The notes: generated by a model not told the origin, from the letters alone. Numbered from the stretch's first letter, positions 20,705 to 30,189 are shown. The stretch is DNA of 48,217 bases from Rhodobacteraceae bacterium REDSEA-S34_B6 (GCA_001627925.1 LUQC01000003.1:9578-57794), one strand, 5' to 3'. Translations and numbers: made by a program.

Positions 20705-20811
20705 TCAATTATTAGATATACATTTAAACCTGAATATTGTTTTCTTTTTTGTAATTTGTTATCTTAATTCAAATATTTTAATAAGAGATTATAGAGAAAA
20801 ATGCAAAAGTT

Positions 20812-21267
20812 ATGCTGAAAGACATAGACGCTCGAATTTTGAGAATTTACCAATCAGACCCGGATACTCAGATGGCGCAGCTTGCGTCAAAAGCCGGCAC
20901 AACGCCGGCAGTCTTGTCTCGACGATTGGCTCGATTAAGACAAAATGGTCAAATTATTGCAAAGGAGGCTATAATCAACTGGCAAATATTAGGTTATAAA
21001 GTTGAAGTATCCTTACGCATAACATTAGATAAAACTCATCACTTTGCTTTCGATGATTTTATGACTGAGGCTCGCAAGATTGAAGAGGTAATTGAAATTC
21101 AAACGTTTCTTGGCAAGGTGGATGTCAGGTTACTTTTAATTGCAAGAGATATGGATGATTACCAAAAAGTTTATAGAGAAAGAATTCTTCGTTTACCTCA
21201 TCTATTGGAAATTGAGCCGTTGATGCACATCGCTCGCGTTCATAATAAAGAGGTTTTACCGATTTGA
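20812..21267 (+). CDS. Lrp/AsnC-family transcriptional regulator
   Basis: A 151-aa feast/famine regulator: N-terminal winged helix-turn-helix (DIDARILRIYQSDPDTQMAQLASKAGTTPAVLSRRLARLRQNGQI) and a C-terminal RAM ligand-binding and oligomerisation domain ending in LPHLLEIEPLMHIARV. Such proteins sense amino acids. It is transcribed divergently from ilvC, so the 128-bp intergenic region is the natural place for its operator, though I cannot pick out a convincing Lrp site by eye. Its stop codon overlaps the start of a second Lrp/AsnC gene, pointing to coupled translation and perhaps mixed oligomers. Confidence 0.9.
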   Translation: MLKDIDARILRIYQSDPDTQMAQLASKAGTTPAVLSRRLARLRQNGQIIAKEAIINWQILGYKVEVSLRITLDKTHHFAFDDFMTEARKIEEVIEIQTFLGKVDVRLLLIARDMDDYQKVYRERILRLPHLLEIEPLMHIARVHNKEVLPI

Positions 21268-21719
21268 CGGAACTTGATGAAATAGATTTGCAGCTCCTCA
21301 AGGAACTTCAAAGAGATTGTAGTAGGTCAGCAGGCTCTTTTGTGGATCAAGTCGGTTTATCACAACCAGCAATCTGGCGCCGTATCAAACGTTTCTACAA
21401 TGAGGGGATTATTTCTGGTAGCCGTTTAGTTTTGGATAGCGAAAAAGTAGGTTTTAGTGTCACTGTCTTTTTGGGCATAAAATTAGCCAGAAAAGGCCAA
21501 ATTCGGTTAGAAGATTTCGAACGAGCAGTTACAGCCATACCGGAGGTGCAAACTGTTGAACATGTTTTAGGAGTTTATGATTACAGAATAAGAATTATAG
21601 CGCGAGATATTACAGATTTTGAGCGAATTTTAAGACGTAGGATTATGACACTTCCTGGCGCTGGTGAAATTGAAGCAAATGTTCTGCTGAGTGAAGAGAA
21701 ACGGCAGGGTCCGGTGTGA
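21264..21719 (+). CDS. Second Lrp/AsnC-family transcriptional regulator
   Basis: Also 151 aa with the same layout: HTH (LDEIDLQLLKELQRDCSRSAGSFVDQVGLSQPAIWRRIKRFYNEGII) and RAM domain (VQTVEHVLGVYDYRIRIIARDITDFERILRRRIMTLPG). It starts with TTG at 21264, overlapping the previous gene's TGA by four bases (TTGA). The two paralogues differ clearly in sequence, so this is an old pair and not a recent duplication. Target genes are unknown; ilvC and the downstream aminotransferase are candidates by position. Confidence 0.9.
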   Translation: MTELDEIDLQLLKELQRDCSRSAGSFVDQVGLSQPAIWRRIKRFYNEGIISGSRLVLDSEKVGFSVTVFLGIKLARKGQIRLEDFERAVTAIPEVQTVEHVLGVYDYRIRIIARDITDFERILRRRIMTLPGAGEIEANVLLSEEKRQGPV

Positions 21720-21826
21720 TTAATTTTTGCGTTGAAAAGTAAAATTTAAGAAATTTTATTCTCAACTGATTGATTTTGAATACAGTTGTTTTATTATAAA
21801 TATTAGAGATTTTACAGGGGACAAAA

Positions 21827-22954
21827 ATGGGTGCGTTACTTGATAATATTGATCCAAATGGTTTGGAAGAATTTTCCGTAGTTTTCACGGACAGATCGCT
21901 TAATCATATGTCATCCTCATTTCAGCAAGTTATGAATGATATTTCAGGTATGCTTAAGGAAGTTTATAGCTCTGATGCTGTTGTCATTGTTCCTGGCGGT
22001 GGTACTTTTGGAATGGAAGCAGTAGCACGCCAATTTGGTCACGATGCAAAAGTTTTAGTCGCCAGAAACGGGTGGTTTTCATATCGCTGGAGCCAGATCT
22101 TCGAAAGCAATGGCCTTGCTCAGTCGGTGGAGGTTATGAAAGCGAGGAGAGAGAAAAATTCTGAGCAGGCACCCTTTCATCCAGTTCCAATAGATGAATT
22201 GGTTTCAAAGATAAGGTCTTATTCCCCTGACATCGTCTTCGCCCCGCATGTAGAGACGTCAGCTGGAATAATTTTACCCGATAGTTATATTAAGAAAATG
22301 GCAGAAGCAGCCCATGAAGTTGGAGCGATAATGGTTCTCGACTGTATTGCATCAGGTTGCGCTTGGATAGATATGAACGAGCTAGGCGTGGATGTTCTAA
22401 TTTCTGCCCCACAAAAAGGTTGGTCTGCATCACCTTCCGCAGGTTTAGTTATGCTATCAGACTTAGCGATTGAACGCATGGAAACATCTACCTCAGACAG
22501 CTTTGCGATCGATTTGAAGAAGTGACACTCGATAATGCAAGCCTATGAGAGTGGTGGTCATGCTTACCACACTACGATGCCGACGGATGCGTTGAGAGCT
22601 TTTAGAGACACTATGCTAGAAACAAAAGAGTATGGTTTCGATAGATTATACGATGCACAGTGGGATTTAGGAAACAAAGTAAGAGGTGTGCTTAAAGATA
22701 AAGGTGTAAATTCCGTAGCGCCTGAGGGTTTTGGTGCTCCCGGTGTAGTTGTAAGCTATACACAAGATCCTTCTATACAAAATGGGTCGAAATTTACAAA
22801 TTTGGGTATGCAAATCGCCGCGGGCGTTCCATTAGCCTGCGATGAACCACAAAATTTTATGACCTTTAGATTAGGTTTGTTTGGACTCGATAAACTTTAT
22901 GATGTCAGTGGGACTGTTGATCGTTTGCGTCGTGTGATAGATCAAGTTCTATAG
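21827..22954 (+). pseudogene. Class V aminotransferase interrupted by in-frame TGA
   Basis: A PLP-dependent class V (alanine-glyoxylate/serine-glyoxylate type) aminotransferase homologue, 376 codons in one frame. The N-terminal 232 codons carry the cofactor site: VPGGGTFGMEAVARQFG, the Asp in VLDCIASG and the Schiff-base lysine in SAPQKGWSASP (Lys197). Codon 233 is TGA (22523-22525). The same frame continues without a shift into HSIMQAYESGGHAYHTTMPTDALRAF to a normal C-terminus at 22954. Homologues as I recall them have Trp here (LKKW..IM.AYE), so TGG to TGA is the simplest change. The alternatives are a sequencing error or readthrough. Codon use on both sides looks normal, suggesting a recent event. 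The ATG at 22535 could restart only the C-terminal third. Confidence 0.82.
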
Positions 22955-22963
22955 ATTTTGTTA

Positions 22964-24178
22964 TCAATTTGGTTCATTGATGCCGAGCCCTAATTGCATA
23001 AGTCTTTGACGTATTTTCGGAGATGAGTGTAAGAAATTTATCCCTAGCGCCCGAGATTTTTGAGCGACGTATATCGAGCTTTTGGATACTTCATTTAATG
23101 CGTTTATTCCCAAAACTCGTGTTTTGATATCGAAATTTCGTGACTGTTCATATTTCGACAAAATTTCATTGACGTTAGTAAGTCTAGAAGGACCTTTGGC
23201 CAAATCATGTAATGATTTTATATCGGCTAGGCTCATATTTAATCCTTGAGCACCGATAGGTGGTAAAACATGGGCTGCCTCCGCTACTAAGGCTGTTCTT
23301 TTAGCTGTTAGTTGCTTTGCTAGTTGCGAAATGATTGGCCAATCAGAGATCGCACTTATTACTCTGAGTTTTCCCAAGTGCATACACGAGCGATTATTTA
23401 CCTCGCCCTCAAATTCCTTAGGTTTAAGTGTCAAAAGTCGGTTAGCATTTTTATTGCTTTCCATCCATACTACGGAAGAGCAAGGTTTTCCTTCAAAGTC
23501 TGCCAGCGGTACAAAAGTAAATGGGCCTCCCGATCGATGTATTTCTATTGAAGCATTTTTATGGGGTTTCTCATGAGTGACAATGAAAGTTAAGGCTTTT
23601 TGGGAAAACTCTCTTTTTGAAATTGTAATTTGTGATTTGTCCCGAACCAGAGAGTCTCTTCCATCTGCACCAATAATTAATTTGGATTTTATTTGACTTC
23701 CGTCGTTAAGATATACAAATGCTGCGTCGTCACGTCGTATAATTGATGACGTAGTTAAGCCAAATTTTAACTCAAGATTGCTATATTCCATGGCATTTTC
23801 AAGCAGAGTTCGTCGCAGCAGCCAATTGGGTATATTCCAACCAAAAGGTAGGTCAGAAATCTCTGAAGCTAAAAAGTCTTTTGCTGTTGTTTCTACTGGA
23901 GGCCAATTGTCACCTGCTGAATCAATAATACGCATAATTTCCATTGGTTCAGCGAAAGGCTCTAGTTTTTCCCATAAACCTAATGAGGCCATGAAAGTTT
24001 TTGCGGGCTGCAAGAATGCAGTTGTTCGGAGATCTGCACCATCGTCGTTTGATCGTGTTACTGGCTTTTTGGGGTCGACACAAAAAACAGAGTAGCCAAG
24101 AGATGCAAAGGATAAGGAGGTTAGCAAACCGGCGGGTCCAGCGCCAGATATGAAGATATCTATATTTCTATTTCTCAA
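22964..24178 (-). CDS. ubiH: UbiH/UbiF/VisC-family FAD-dependent monooxygenase
   Basis: A 404-aa flavoprotein hydroxylase of the ubiquinone-biosynthesis type. It has the N-terminal dinucleotide motif GAGPAGLLTSLSFASLGYSV, an acidic end to the second strand, the GADGRDSLVRD motif near the middle and the FAD-ribityl motif LVAEAAHVLPPIGAQGLNMSLAD. Members hydroxylate the quinone ring; which position cannot be told from sequence. It starts with TTG at 24178, preceded by GAGG seven bases upstream; an in-frame TGA lies directly before that TTG, so no longer start exists. It converges with the aminotransferase. Confidence 0.87.
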   Translation of the reverse strand: MRNRNIDIFISGAGPAGLLTSLSFASLGYSVFCVDPKKPVTRSNDDGADLRTTAFLQPAKTFMASLGLWEKLEPFAEPMEIMRIIDSAGDNWPPVETTAKDFLASEISDLPFGWNIPNWLLRRTLLENAMEYSNLELKFGLTTSSIIRRDDAAFVYLNDGSQIKSKLIIGADGRDSLVRDKSQITISKREFSQKALTFIVTHEKPHKNASIEIHRSGGPFTFVPLADFEGKPCSSVVWMESNKNANRLLTLKPKEFEGEVNNRSCMHLGKLRVISAISDWPIISQLAKQLTAKRTALVAEAAHVLPPIGAQGLNMSLADIKSLHDLAKGPSRLTNVNEILSKYEQSRNFDIKTRVLGINALNEVSKSSIYVAQKSRALGINFLHSSPKIRQRLMQLGLGINEPN

Positions 24179-24732
24179 TCATCAACCTCATAGAACGTTT
24201 GAAGAGTATTTTGCTCGATTTATTGTACTTTATTTTTTGAATGAGAGAATCTACCAAATATTTTTTAAATTCTCACTCTTGAGTGCATTTTGTCGATGTA
24301 ATAGTCAAAGATATTTTTAGGTAAAATATGATAATTTGTCACTACCCCTTCTTAACATGACATTTAATACTTTATAATAGAATTTAAGGGTTTAGCTATG
24401 GTGCTTTATGAGTAAAAAAACTTGTAAATTTGCTTTAACGTTGGGCATGCTCCTGTATTTTGACGATTACATTAGAGATTAGCCAAGGCAAAGTTTTGCA
24501 GCCTTGTTATATTCTTTATGGTCGTTCCACACTACTTCATATTTTCGATAAACTAGACGCATAATGATCGAATTGTTACAATTTATTTGAATAATAAACA
24601 GACTGCGATTTAAGAAACGGTTTGTGCTTTAATGATCACGGTTATCTATTTTCTAGTTGCTATTTTAGATGATTGTACTTAGCTTTTAAAGTCTACTTAA
24701 GTGTATAGATAAATATCAAGTTGCTATTTTAG
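24179..24732 (+). other. 554-bp AT-rich stretch upstream of the GntR gene
   Basis: I see no convincing gene here. Contents noted: a 6-bp hairpin CAAGGC/GCCTTG (24484-24506) followed by a T-rich run, an imperfect inverted repeat around GAGAAT/ATTCTC (near 24248-24285), and a 17-bp direct repeat whose second copy runs into the downstream start codon. It must carry the promoters of ubiH (minus) and of the GntR gene (plus). Confidence 0.6.
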
Positions 24733-24735
24733 ATG
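24655..24735 (+). repeat. 17-bp direct repeat pair at the GntR start
   Basis: AGTTGCTATTTTAGATG occurs at 24655-24671 and again at 24719-24735, 64 bp apart. The ATG in the second copy is the start codon of the GntR gene. Either a local duplication of the translation start or paired operator/leader elements could explain it. Confidence 0.8.
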
Positions 24736-25368
24736 TACAAACACACAAATAAAGATGCTTACGCTTTAATTCTAGAGTCGATTGATACCGGAGTATTCAA
24801 ACCCGGCGATCGTTTGGTTGAAATTGATTTAGCTGATAAATTTGGGGTATCTAGGACGCCCATTAGAGAGGCACTACAAAAATTAGAAACGCAATCTCTT
24901 TTGGAAAGAGATGGGCGCAGTTTAATTGTTTCATCGCTAGATCATAACCAAATGGCAGAGTTATATGTTGTTCGTGCTGAATTAGAAGGTTTGGCTGCGA
25001 AATTAGCAGCTAAACACGCCACGGATGAGGAGAAAAGGGTTCTTCAAGATATGGTTGATAACGATCGAACGTTAATGGGAGATCCAACCGCACTTGCAAG
25101 AGCAAACCGTAGATTTCATAAGCAAATTCATCTGGCTTCTCATAATCGTTACCTGGTACAGCAATTAGATTTGGTTCACAGGTCTATGGCATTAATGGCA
25201 ACTACGTCTTTGGCCGTTGATGGCCGTGGGGAGATTGCTATGGCTGAACACCAAGCCATTGTTGACGCAATAATTGCCGGCAAAGCTCAAGATGCATATA
25301 ATTGTTTAAGGGATCATATATCTGTGGCCTACGTCACTAGATTGAAGCAAGAGCTCCGAGATGAGTAA
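24733..25368 (+). CDS. GntR-family regulator, FadR/FCD subfamily
   Basis: A 211-aa transcription factor: winged helix-turn-helix at residues ~8-68 (YALILESIDTGVFKPGDRLVEIDLADKFGVSRTPIREALQKLETQSLLER) and an all-helical FCD effector domain with metal-ligand-type histidines (RRFHKQIHLASHNRYL, AEHQAIVDAI, LRDHIS). Effectors of this group are small organic acids and metabolites. It starts at ATG 24733 without a visible Shine-Dalgarno, inside a 17-bp repeat. Targets are not shown by context: it stands alone, convergent with carA. FCD regulators often bind TTGTNNACAA-type palindromes, and two such sites precede acnA at 39272-39291. Confidence 0.88.
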   Translation: MYKHTNKDAYALILESIDTGVFKPGDRLVEIDLADKFGVSRTPIREALQKLETQSLLERDGRSLIVSSLDHNQMAELYVVRAELEGLAAKLAAKHATDEEKRVLQDMVDNDRTLMGDPTALARANRRFHKQIHLASHNRYLVQQLDLVHRSMALMATTSLAVDGRGEIAMAEHQAIVDAIIAGKAQDAYNCLRDHISVAYVTRLKQELRDE

Positions 25369-25391
25369 AACGAGCTAGAAATTAAAAATTA

Positions 25392-26561
25392 TTACACAGC
25401 CAGTGTTTTTTTCTCATCAATATCTGCAGAAAATCTTTCAAATAGGTAGAAACTATCCATAGGGCCTGGGCTTGCCTCTGGGTGGTGCTGAACTGAGTAA
25501 ACTGGTCTGCCAACTAGTTTAATCCCACAATTTGATCCGTCAAAAAGAGAAACATGAGTTTCCTTTACGTTATTTGGTAAAGATTGTGAATCTACGGCAA
25601 AACCATGGTTCATTGCTGTTATTTCAACCTTACCACTTGTAAGATCTTTAACGGGATGGTTAGCACCATGATGACCGTGGTTCATCTTAATTGTTTTGGC
25701 GCCCAAAGCCAACGCGAGCATTTGATGTCCAAGGCAAATACCAAATATTGGTAACTCCGGAAGCTTTAATAATTCTTTAATCATATTGATAGCATACTTA
25801 CCGGTCGCTTCTGGATCCCCAGGGCCGTTAGATAAAAATACACCATCAGGATCGTGAGCTAGAACTTCTTCAGCGGTTGCAGTGGCTGGTAAAACAACTA
25901 CTTCACATTTAATTGCTGTTAAACACCGAAGTATATTTTCTTTAACTCCAAAGTCTATGGCGACAACCCGTGCTTTGCTTTTTTTAATGTTACTGTACCC
26001 GCGAGACCATCTCCAGCGGTCTTGGCTCCAATTATATGTTTTGCCTGAGGTAACTTTCTTAGCAAGATCGAGGCCAGAAAGCCCCGCAAAGTTTCGAGCA
26101 TCATTTATAAGGCTATCAGTATCAAAATCACTATCTTTATTATGCTCTATCGCGACATGGGGAGCTCCCTGCTTTCTTATTATCCTTGTTAGTCTTCTTG
26201 TATCAATTCCACCAATAGCAATGAGATCATTGTTTTCTAACCATTCAATTAAGTTTTGTTGTGATCTCCAATTTGAAGCTAAAGTTGGGCGCCATTTTAC
26301 TACCATCCCGGAAGCGAATGGCATGTTGGCCTCATTATCTTCTAGATTGACCCCCACGTTTCCGATGTGTGGAAAAGTAAAAGTTACAATTTGGCCGGCA
26401 TAAGAAGGGTCGGTCAAAATTTCCTGATATCCAGTCATAGATGTATTAAAACATAACTCGGCGGTTTTACGTCCAGTTGATCCAAAGCCTTCACCATAAA
26501 AAACTGTTCCATCAGACAGGGCGAGGCAAGCAGTAGGTTTGGTCCCATAGGAATCTTTCAT
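25392..26561 (-). CDS. carA: Carbamoyl-phosphate synthase small subunit
   Basis: The glutamine amidotransferase chain that feeds ammonia to CarB for carbamoyl phosphate, used in arginine and pyrimidine synthesis; about 389 aa. The N-terminal domain has TACLALSDGTVFYGEGFG and FNTSMTGYQEILTDPSYAGQIVTFTFPHIGN. The class I GATase domain has LSNGPGDP, the nucleophile loop FGICLGHQ and the His/Glu pair in VQHHPEASPGP. I chose ATG 26561 (MKDSYGTKPTACL) because it matches the family N-terminus and has GGAG nine bases before it; ATG 26579 is also possible. It diverges from the YqeY-like gene. carB is not in the window. Confidence 0.96.
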   Translation of the reverse strand: MKDSYGTKPTACLALSDGTVFYGEGFGSTGRKTAELCFNTSMTGYQEILTDPSYAGQIVTFTFPHIGNVGVNLEDNEANMPFASGMVVKWRPTLASNWRSQQNLIEWLENNDLIAIGGIDTRRLTRIIRKQGAPHVAIEHNKDSDFDTDSLINDARNFAGLSGLDLAKKVTSGKTYNWSQDRWRWSRGYSNIKKSKARVVAIDFGVKENILRCLTAIKCEVVVLPATATAEEVLAHDPDGVFLSNGPGDPEATGKYAINMIKELLKLPELPIFGICLGHQMLALALGAKTIKMNHGHHGANHPVKDLTSGKVEITAMNHGFAVDSQSLPNNVKETHVSLFDGSNCGIKLVGRPVYSVQHHPEASPGPMDSFYLFERFSADIDEKKTLAV

Positions 26562-26715
26562 CCTTAAATTCTCCAACATATCACCGGCGGGAGCGTATTA
26601 TCAGACACTGTAATGGTCAAGCTTGAGTTTAGTTTCATGTTAATTTATTGATGTGGATGTTGATGAAATTATGTAATGAAAAAAGAAAACTTTTTTACCT
26701 TTTCTGGAGGGTACT

Positions 26716-27177
26716 ATGTCGCTTCGAAATGAAATAAATTCCGCACTGAAAGAAGCTATGAAGGAAAAGGCTCAACTACGATTGTCTACATTGCGGTTGA
26801 TAACTGCCGCGATCAAAGATCGAGATATATCGGCTAGAGCGGAAGGTGTTGAAGAAGGGGTTGACGACGCAGAGATTCTTGGGATTCTTGGGAAAATGAC
26901 CCGTCAACGCCAAGAAAGCGCTAAAACCTATGAGGAAGCTGGCAGGTTGGATTTATCCGAACGAGAGTTATCAGAAATAGAAGTAATTGAGTATTTTTTA
27001 CCTAGGCAACTTAATAGTGACGAGATTGAGATAGAGGTAACCAAAGTAATAGATGAGCAGGGTGCTTCCTCTATAAGGGATATGGGTCGCGTAATGGCGT
27101 GCCTAAAAGAACGATTTACAGGGCAAATGGACTTTGGGAGTGTTGGGCCAATAGTCAAACGGAAACTATCGAATTAA
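26716..27177 (+). CDS. yqeY: GatB/YqeY domain-containing protein
   Basis: A 153-aa stand-alone YqeY protein. It resembles the C-terminal tail domain of the amidotransferase subunit GatB, which contacts tRNA. The sequence begins LRNEINSALKEAMKEKAQLRLSTLRLITAAIKDRDI and has the family's KMTRQRQESAKTYEEAGRLDLSERELSEIEVIEYFLPRQL block, ending in ...FGSVGPIVKRKL. The exact function is unsettled; a tRNA-related role is inferred from the GatB similarity. A GGAGGG precedes the ATG. It is divergent from carA, an arrangement common in Alphaproteobacteria, and its stop overlaps the convergent DUF2244 gene. Confidence 0.93.
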   Translation: MSLRNEINSALKEAMKEKAQLRLSTLRLITAAIKDRDISARAEGVEEGVDDAEILGILGKMTRQRQESAKTYEEAGRLDLSERELSEIEVIEYFLPRQLNSDEIEIEVTKVIDEQGASSIRDMGRVMACLKERFTGQMDFGSVGPIVKRKLSN

Positions 27178-27665
27178 TTATACTTAAATTTCTTAATCAC
27201 CTTTATTAATTCCAAATAAAGGTCTTTTCTTTCTGGTTCTGATAAAAAAGATCCTATTTCAACGACACGACCACCGCCGGACAAGGTGATATAATTCGGT
27301 ACGGGCCCACCAGTCTCATGGAGTGAAACTTTAGTCCAATATCTGTTGCATTCCCAACTTTGGTGCTCACCGGTCGGGTTTTGTCTAAGGAGCCGGCAAA
27401 GTTCTGATGTGATCGTTAACTTTTCCAATATTCTGCGGTCTTTATAATTTTTTCTTAATGCATACCAAACAGAAGCTAGCATAACGAATAGGAAGGTGAA
27501 TATGACCCAGAAATATTTGGTGCCAAGTAGGCCATATAACGGGAAATTCAGCATTATAAATGTAATTATTATGAATATAGCAAATCCTTTATTAGGAAGC
27601 GAGCTATGGGGCCAAAGTTCCAAACAATACTCGGGCTCTTCTTTGCAACTCCAAACGTATGGCAT
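27174..27665 (-). CDS. DUF2244 family membrane protein
   Basis: A 163-aa protein matching DUF2244 in layout. A short N-terminal strand with LELWPHSSLPNKGFAIFI is followed by two membrane helices (IIITFIMLNFPLYGLL and FWVIFTFLFVMLASVWYALR) and a cytoplasmic domain ending ...GGGRVVEIGSFLSEPERKDLYLELIKVI. Function is unknown; in Alphaproteobacteria the family is regularly found beside cytochrome oxidase genes, as here 87 bp downstream of ctaD on the same strand, so a link to oxidase assembly is possible but unproved. Confidence 0.85.
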   Translation of the reverse strand: MPYVWSCKEEPEYCLELWPHSSLPNKGFAIFIIITFIMLNFPLYGLLGTKYFWVIFTFLFVMLASVWYALRKNYKDRRILEKLTITSELCRLLRQNPTGEHQSWECNRYWTKVSLHETGGPVPNYITLSGGGRVVEIGSFLSEPERKDLYLELIKVIKKFKYN

Positions 27666-27714
27666 TTTATAATTACAAAAGTAGCATCTTTATCTGCGGT
27701 GACCCTTAAGAGGC

Positions 27715-27746
27715 CCTTTGTCTCAATTTCCTAAAAGAGACAAAGG
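27715..27746 (-). terminator. Hairpin between ctaD and DUF2244
   Basis: CCTTTGTCTC and GAGACAAAGG form a perfect 10-bp stem with a 12-nt loop, just past the ctaD stop. No T-run follows on the minus strand, so it may be a factor-dependent terminator or a 3'-end stabilising stem that lowers, without abolishing, read-through into DUF2244. Confidence 0.5.
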
Positions 27747-27752
27747 TGCAGC

Positions 27753-29426
27753 CTAGTGAACTTCCGACTTATCCCAATCTTTTTGCTCAGGCAAAATTTC
27801 AAAAGTATGCTCCGGTGGTGGGGACGGTAAAGTCCATTCTAACGTATCGGCGTACTCATTCCATGGGTTTGGAGCATTTTGTCGAGCGCCGAAAAACAAT
27901 GAATAAAATATTATACCGAAAAAGAATAGAAATGAAGCGAAAGCAAGAAACGCACCGTATGAAGATATTACGTTCCAGTAAGCAAAAGCTTCAGGATAGT
28001 CGATGTATCTTCTCGGCATACCTTGGCGCCCTAAGAAATGCTGAGGGAAGAATGTCAAATTAGACCCAATAAACATCATCCAAAAGTGCAATTTACCCGC
28101 CCATTCGGGGTAAGCACGCCCTGTCATTTTTGAAAAGTAAAAGTAGATACCTGCAAATATTGCAAAGACAGCACCGAGTGACATTACGTAGTGAAAATGT
28201 GCCACAACGTAATAGGTATCATGATATGCGCGGTCGACACCGGCCTGGGCTAATACAATTCCAGTTACACCACCCACGGTGAAGAGAAATAAAAACCCAA
28301 AGGCCCATAGCATAGGCGTTTTAAATTCTATAGAGCCACCCCACATCGTAGCAATCCAAGAAAAAACCTTAACACCTGTAGGAACGGCTATAACCATTGT
28401 AGCTAGCATAAAGTAGGACTGCTGCGTCAAGGACATTCCCACCGTGTACATATGGTGTGCCCATACAACGAAACCCAATGCCCCGATTGCTATTATGGCC
28501 CATACCATCGGAAGGTAGCCAAAAACTGGCTTTCTCGCAAATGTAGCTATGACGTGACTAATGATTCCAAAACCCGGAAGAATTATGATGTAAACTTCAG
28601 GATGTCCAAAGAACCATAAAATATGCTGGTAAAGTATTGGATCACCTCCGCCTGCAGGATCGAAGAATGTGGTTCCAAAATTTCTGTCAGTTAGAAGCAT
28701 TGTAATCGCTCCAGCGAGGACGGGTAGCGCAAGCAGGATGAGCCATGCAGTTACAAAAATTGACCATGAAAATAGAGGAACTTTAAACAAAGTCATTCCT
28801 GGTGCGCGCATATTTAGGAATGTGGTTATCATGTTTATAGCGCCAAGGATCGAAGACGCTCCAGATACGTGGACAGCGAATATGGCCAGATCCATAGACA
28901 TACCACTCTCGTTTACTGATAACGGCGGATATAATACCCATCCTACACCAGAACCCAATTGTCCGTTACCCCCTGGAGATAAAACTGAACAAATTGCCAG
29001 TGATGTACCGGTAACATACAGCCAAAATGACAAGTTGTTCATTCGTGGGAACGCCATATCAGGAGAACCGATTTGTAACGGCATAAAATAGTTTCCAAAA
29101 CCACCAAATAAGGCTGGGATAACTACAAAAAACATCATAAGAATGCCGTGTCCGGTAATCAATACGTTCCACAAATGACCATTCGGTGTACAGTCACCTA
29201 CTGCAGCTGCAGTTAATCGCGCGCCCTCTAAACACATATATTGAACGCCAGGATTCATAAGTTCCAGCCGCATATAAACAGTGAAAGCAACAGCTATAAA
29301 ACCCACAAAAGCGGAAACTACTAGATACAGTATACCGATGTCTTTGTGGTTCGTTGACATAAACCAGCGAGTAAAAAACCCTCTATCGTCGTTATGTTCG
29401 GCTCCTTGAATGGCTGCGTCTGCCAT
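27753..29426 (-). CDS. ctaD: Cytochrome c oxidase subunit I
   Basis: The catalytic haem-copper subunit of an aa3-type cytochrome c oxidase, about 557 aa with 12 membrane helices. Haem and copper ligands sit in recognisable segments: [21 protein letters not shown], the cross-linked His-Tyr loop [21 protein letters not shown], the two His in [10 protein letters not shown], and [14 protein letters not shown]. The start [13 protein letters not shown] is preceded by GAGGAGA. The coxB, coxC and haem A genes are not in the window; subunit I separated from them is common in Rhodobacteraceae. A 19-bp near-palindrome lies in its leader. Confidence 0.97.
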   Translation of the reverse strand: MADAAIQGAEHNDDRGFFTRWFMSTNHKDIGILYLVVSAFVGFIAVAFTVYMRLELMNPGVQYMCLEGARLTAAAVGDCTPNGHLWNVLITGHGILMMFFVVIPALFGGFGNYFMPLQIGSPDMAFPRMNNLSFWLYVTGTSLAICSVLSPGGNGQLGSGVGWVLYPPLSVNESGMSMDLAIFAVHVSGASSILGAINMITTFLNMRAPGMTLFKVPLFSWSIFVTAWLILLALPVLAGAITMLLTDRNFGTTFFDPAGGGDPILYQHILWFFGHPEVYIIILPGFGIISHVIATFARKPVFGYLPMVWAIIAIGALGFVVWAHHMYTVGMSLTQQSYFMLATMVIAVPTGVKVFSWIATMWGGSIEFKTPMLWAFGFLFLFTVGGVTGIVLAQAGVDRAYHDTYYVVAHFHYVMSLGAVFAIFAGIYFYFSKMTGRAYPEWAGKLHFWMMFIGSNLTFFPQHFLGRQGMPRRYIDYPEAFAYWNVISSYGAFLAFASFLFFFGIIFYSLFFGARQNAPNPWNEYADTLEWTLPSPPPEHTFEILPEQKDWDKSEVH

Positions 29427-29444
29427 GGTATTCTCCTCAAATTC

Positions 29445-29463
29445 AGCAGAAAACTTTTCTGCT
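29445..29463 (-). promoter_or_regulatory. Palindrome in the ctaD leader
   Basis: AGCAGAAAA, one central base, TTTTCTGCT: a perfect 9-bp inverted repeat 19-37 bases upstream of the ctaD ATG. It could be an operator or an mRNA stem near the ribosome-binding site. It was identified by symmetry only; no regulator family is indicated. Confidence 0.45.
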
Positions 29464-29541
29464 TTGTCCCTTTTGAATCAGTTACTTCTGTTTAATCAAA
29501 TTATGAGTAATTCACAATGTTCGTAATTGCCGCATGCGAGA

Positions 29542-30189
29542 TTATTTACAAAGTTTAAAAAAGTTATTTTTTAGTGCTCGGTCAAAGTCATCCATAGTTA
29601 CTGAGACGCCCAACTCATTAATACTTGTAACACCGAAGTCTGCTTCTCCGCACGGAATGATCCCCGAAAAATGTTCCAAATCTGGGTCTATATTGATTGA
29701 GATGCCATGAAATGATACCCATTTTCTTAGCTTAAGGCCAATAGCAGCAATTTTATCTTCTAAAAATGCTCCATCTTTCCTCTTTTTTTTATCTTTTCGG
29801 CGAACCCAGACACCGACTCGATCAGATCTTATTTCTCCCTCAATATCAAATTCTTTAAGTGTTGCAATGATCCATTTCTCCAAAAACTCCACAAAAGCTC
29901 TAACATCCCGTCCCCGTTTATTTAAATCCAGCATTATGTAGGCAACCCTTTGGCCTGGCCCGTGATAAGTAAACTGACCACCGCGCCTTGTACGATAAAC
30001 AGGAAAGCTGTCTTTATCCAAAAGGTCGTTTTCATTGGCTGAAGCACCAGCGGTATAAAGGGGAGGGTGTTCAAGTAGCCAAACTAACTCTTTGTTTTTG
30101 TTAGCTGCAATCTCAGAAGCACGCGTCTCCATAAAACTTACCGCGATGTTGTAATCAACCAATCCCTCAGTTTTTAACCACTCCACCAT
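29542..30189 (-). CDS. lipB: Lipoyl(octanoyl) transferase
   Basis: Transfers octanoyl from acyl-carrier protein to lipoyl domains of 2-oxo-acid dehydrogenases and the glycine cleavage system. The 215-aa protein shows the LipB landmarks: [33 protein letters not shown], the catalytic lysine region [19 protein letters not shown] (Lys146) and the thiol SGIIPCG (Cys180). A highly basic loop ([11 protein letters not shown]) comes before the lysine. It stands alone between ctaD and a tRNA gene; lipA is not in the window. Confidence 0.96.
   Translation of the reverse strand: MVEWLKTEGLVDYNIAVSFMETRASEIAANKNKELVWLLEHPPLYTAGASANENDLLDKDSFPVYRTRRGGQFTYHGPGQRVAYIMLDLNKRGRDVRAFVEFLEKWIIATLKEFDIEGEIRSDRVGVWVRRKDKKKRKDGAFLEDKIAAIGLKLRKWVSFHGISINIDPDLEHFSGIIPCGEADFGVTSINELGVSVTMDDFDRALKNNFFKLCK

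Noticed and set aside
22500-22560. Frameshift as the cause of the split aminotransferase
   Set aside because: Both halves are in the same frame (start positions 21827 and 22535 have the same phase), and homology passes straight through the TGA. It is a nonsense codon and not an indel.
21827-22954. Alternative genetic code with TGA as Trp
   Set aside because: Many genes in the window end in TGA at the expected family length (for example glyQ, secD, secF, dddP) and use TGG for conserved Trp.
24408-24482. 24-codon ORF in the gap before the GntR gene
   Set aside because: It has no ribosome site and no recognisable sequence; a frame this short is expected by chance.
25882-26403. 173-aa plus-strand frame inside carA
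   Set aside because: It is a shadow of carA on the opposite strand; carA is fully conserved through the same interval.
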